From: Bacteroidales bacterium
GTDB taxonomy: Bacteria > Bacteroidota > Bacteroidia > Bacteroidales > UBA932
Length of the DNA: 22,607 nt
Direction: 5' to 3'
Assembly: GCA_024689525.1 (NCBI GenBank)
Contig: JAILDI010000211.1
Span: 1-22,607, forward strand
In this document: positions 21,052 to 22,607 of the stretch, one piece after another
Position numbering within the stretch: the first letter of the stretch is position 1
How the letters are laid out: the number at the start of each line of letters is the position of its first letter
Program-made: the position numbers and the translations under genes
Notes under the pieces: model-generated
The model's input: only the letters and a program-made list of their open reading frames with translations
What the model was told of the DNA's origin: nothing
Database searches by the model: none

Positions 21052-22607
21052 ATGATACTGGCAGAATTGCAGACGGGCGAAAAGGCCGTGGTCGTTAGGG
21101 TTAACGGTCACGGCGGCTTTCGTAAACGCCTGATAGAGATGGGGTTTATCCAGGGAAAGGAGGTAACGGTTGTGCTCAACGCCCCCCTGAAGGACCCTAT
21201 CGAATATGAAATACTTGGGTACAAGGTGTCGCTCCGCCGTGAGGAGGCGCGGCTGATAGACGTGGTCACCGAGGAGGAAGCCCGCGAGGCCCTCACGAGC
21301 GACGAGCACCTGCAGGCGCTTCCGGGTGACCTTGAGGAAAAGGAACGCCTGGACCGCGCGCTCAGGCACGTTGCTGAGGAGCGCCATCACGAGATCCGCG
21401 TGGCGCTGGTGGGCAACCCCAACTGCGGCAAGACCTCCCTTTTCAACATCGCATCCGGCAGCCACGAGCACGTGGGCAACTACTCCGGCGTCACCGTGGA
21501 TGCCAAGGAGGGAAAATTCGAGTACAAGGGGTATAAGATCACCCTGGTCGACCTCCCGGGCACATATTCCCTCAGCGCCTATTCCCCGGAAGAACTGTAT
21601 GTCCGCAAGAACCTCATCGAGGCGATGCCGGACGTGGTGGTGAATGTGGTCGATGCGTCCAACATCGAACGCAATCTGTACCTCACCACCCAGCTCATCG
21701 ACATGAATCTTCGCAGCGTAATCGCGCTGAATATGTACGACGAGCTCCAGTCCAAGGGCGACGAGCTGGACATCAAGCAGCTGAGCTACCTTCTTGGAAG
21801 GCCGATATGTCCCACCGTGAGCCGCGACGGCCGGGGAATCCCGGAGCTCCTGGACACGGTGATCAAGGTCTACGAGCAGTCGGACCCCACCTATCTGCGC
21901 CATATCCACGTGAATCACGGCAAGGAGCTGGAGAAGTCCATCAACCGCATTCGCAACATCATCGCCTGCAACAAGCCGCTCCAGAGCCAGTACTCGGCCC
22001 GCTATCTGGCCATAAAGTATCTGGAGAACGACAAGGACGTGGAGAAACTCCTCTCCGCCAGCCTGGGGGCCGATATGATGGTTCTCGAGCGTATGCGCAC
22101 GGTGGAATCGACCCGTATCAAGGAGGTCCTGGGCACAAATCCGGAATCGGCCATCGTCGATGCCAAATACGCCTTCATCCAGGGCGCGCTGGCGGAGACC
22201 TACAGGCAATATGTGGAGAAACGGCCCCGGCGGACGCTCACCGACCGCATCGACGCCATCGTCACGAACAAATGGCTGGCCTTCCCCATCTTCATCGTGC
22301 TGCTGTGGTTCATCTTCTGGGCCACCTTCACCATCGGCCAGTATCCTATGGACTGGATCGACTGGCTGGTGTCGAAGTTCGGCGAATGGGTGGGCTCGTT
22401 CATGCGCGACGGCTGGTTCAAGGATCTGATGGTCGATGGCGTAATAGCCGGCGTGGGGAGCGTGCTGGTGTTCCTGCCCAACATCATGATACTGTACTTC
22501 TTTATTTCGATAATGGAGGACAGTGGATATATGGCGCGCGCGGCGTTCATCGTGGACAAGCTGATGCACAAGATCGGCCTTCACGGAAAGTCGTTCATCC
22601 CCATGGT
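21052..22607 (+). CDS. feoAB: FeoA-FeoB fusion, ferrous iron transporter (3' end outside the window)
   Basis: FeoB imports Fe2+ across the cytoplasmic membrane, with a GTPase domain attached. The first ~75 residues are a complete FeoA (SH3-like) domain: ILAELQTGEKAVVVRVNG, then RLIEMGFIQGKEVTVV, and DPIEYEILGYKVSLRREEA. From about residue 115 follows the FeoB G domain with G1 GNPNCGKTS (121-129), G2 in YSGVTVD, G3 DLPGTYSL (167-174) and G4 NMYD (227-230). The membrane part begins near residue 400 (WLAFPIFIVLLWFIFWATFT) and contains EDSGYMARAAF. The reading frame is open to the window end (518 codons). FeoA-FeoB fusions are well known in Bacteroidales. The ATG at 21052 was chosen because it gives the exact FeoA N-terminus and follows the promoter. 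Confidence 0.94.
   Translation, partial: MILAELQTGEKAVVVRVNGHGGFRKRLIEMGFIQGKEVTVVLNAPLKDPIEYEILGYKVSLRREEARLIDVVTEEEAREALTSDEHLQALPGDLEEKERLDRALRHVAEERHHEIRVALVGNPNCGKTSLFNIASGSHEHVGNYSGVTVDAKEGKFEYKGYKITLVDLPGTYSLSAYSPEELYVRKNLIEAMPDVVVNVVDASNIERNLYLTTQLIDMNLRSVIALNMYDELQSKGDELDIKQLSYLLGRPICPTVSRDGRGIPELLDTVIKVYEQSDPTYLRHIHVNHGKELEKSINRIRNIIACNKPLQSQYSARYLAIKYLENDKDVEKLLSASLGADMMVLERMRTVESTRIKEVLGTNPESAIVDAKYAFIQGALAETYRQYVEKRPRRTLTDRIDAIVTNKWLAFPIFIVLLWFIFWATFTIGQYPMDWIDWLVSKFGEWVGSFMRDGWFKDLMVDGVIAGVGSVLVFLPNIMILYFFISIMEDSGYMARAAFIVDKLMHKIGLHGKSFIPM

Noticed and set aside
21013..22584. A 523-codon open frame on the minus strand opposite feoAB
   Set aside because: FeoA and FeoB motifs on the plus strand are unambiguous. 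The opposite frame has no recognisable domain and crosses the feoAB promoter.

Overview
The window looks like chromosomal DNA from an anaerobic, rather GC-rich member of the Bacteroidota, most likely order Bacteroidales. The evidence is: several -7 boxes of the form TAnnTTTG, an ECF sigma factor followed by a membrane/beta-barrel protein, a fused FeoA-FeoB, an oxygen-independent class III ribonucleotide reductase (NrdD/NrdG), and almost no Shine-Dalgarno sequences. Species cannot be fixed from sequence alone. No rRNA, tRNA or CRISPR array was seen.

Layout. (1) 1-222: 5' end of sufB (minus strand) with its own promoter. (2) 299-8585, minus strand: one long probable operon, read from the right as TPR secreted protein, EnvC-like coiled-coil/LytM protein, small lipoprotein, diacylglycerol-kinase-like lipid kinase, aroB, an aroD-aroA fusion, aroC. 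Four of its junctions are 4-base ATGA stop/start overlaps. It therefore joins envelope genes to four enzyme activities of chorismate synthesis. (3) 8688-10491, plus strand: ECF sigma factor and a one-polypeptide inner-membrane/beta-barrel protein, divergent from the operon. (4) 10493-10918: tsaE (minus). (5) 11067-13131: an unknown lipoprotein and a secreted Cys-rich beta-helix protein, closed by an intrinsic terminator. (6) 13281-14921: comM/yifB-type AAA+ ATPase. (7) 14921-16097: a Y1/HUH (RAYT-like) transposase gene bracketed by four 37-base hairpin repeats. (8) 16129-18841: nrdD-nrdG (minus). (9) 19112-19750: phosphopantetheinyl transferase (minus), with a terminator. (10) 19941-20966: malate dehydrogenase. 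(11) 21052-end: feoAB, cut by the window end, behind a promoter overlaid by two inverted repeats.

The two most unusual things are these. First, the transposase locus: two hairpins upstream and two downstream belong to one 37-base family, the members of each pair are exactly 35 bases apart, and stem changes are partly compensatory. This looks like a REP/RAYT-type system in the Bacteroidota. Second, chorismate synthase (aroC) carries an in-frame insert of about 60 residues made almost only of Gly, His, Cys and Glu (10 Cys, 13 His), resembling a metal-binding module placed in a loop of the catalytic domain. Also worth attention are the AroD-AroA fusion, the sigma/anti-sigma-barrel pair, a 15-bp perfect hairpin inside aroB, and the palindromic feoAB promoter.
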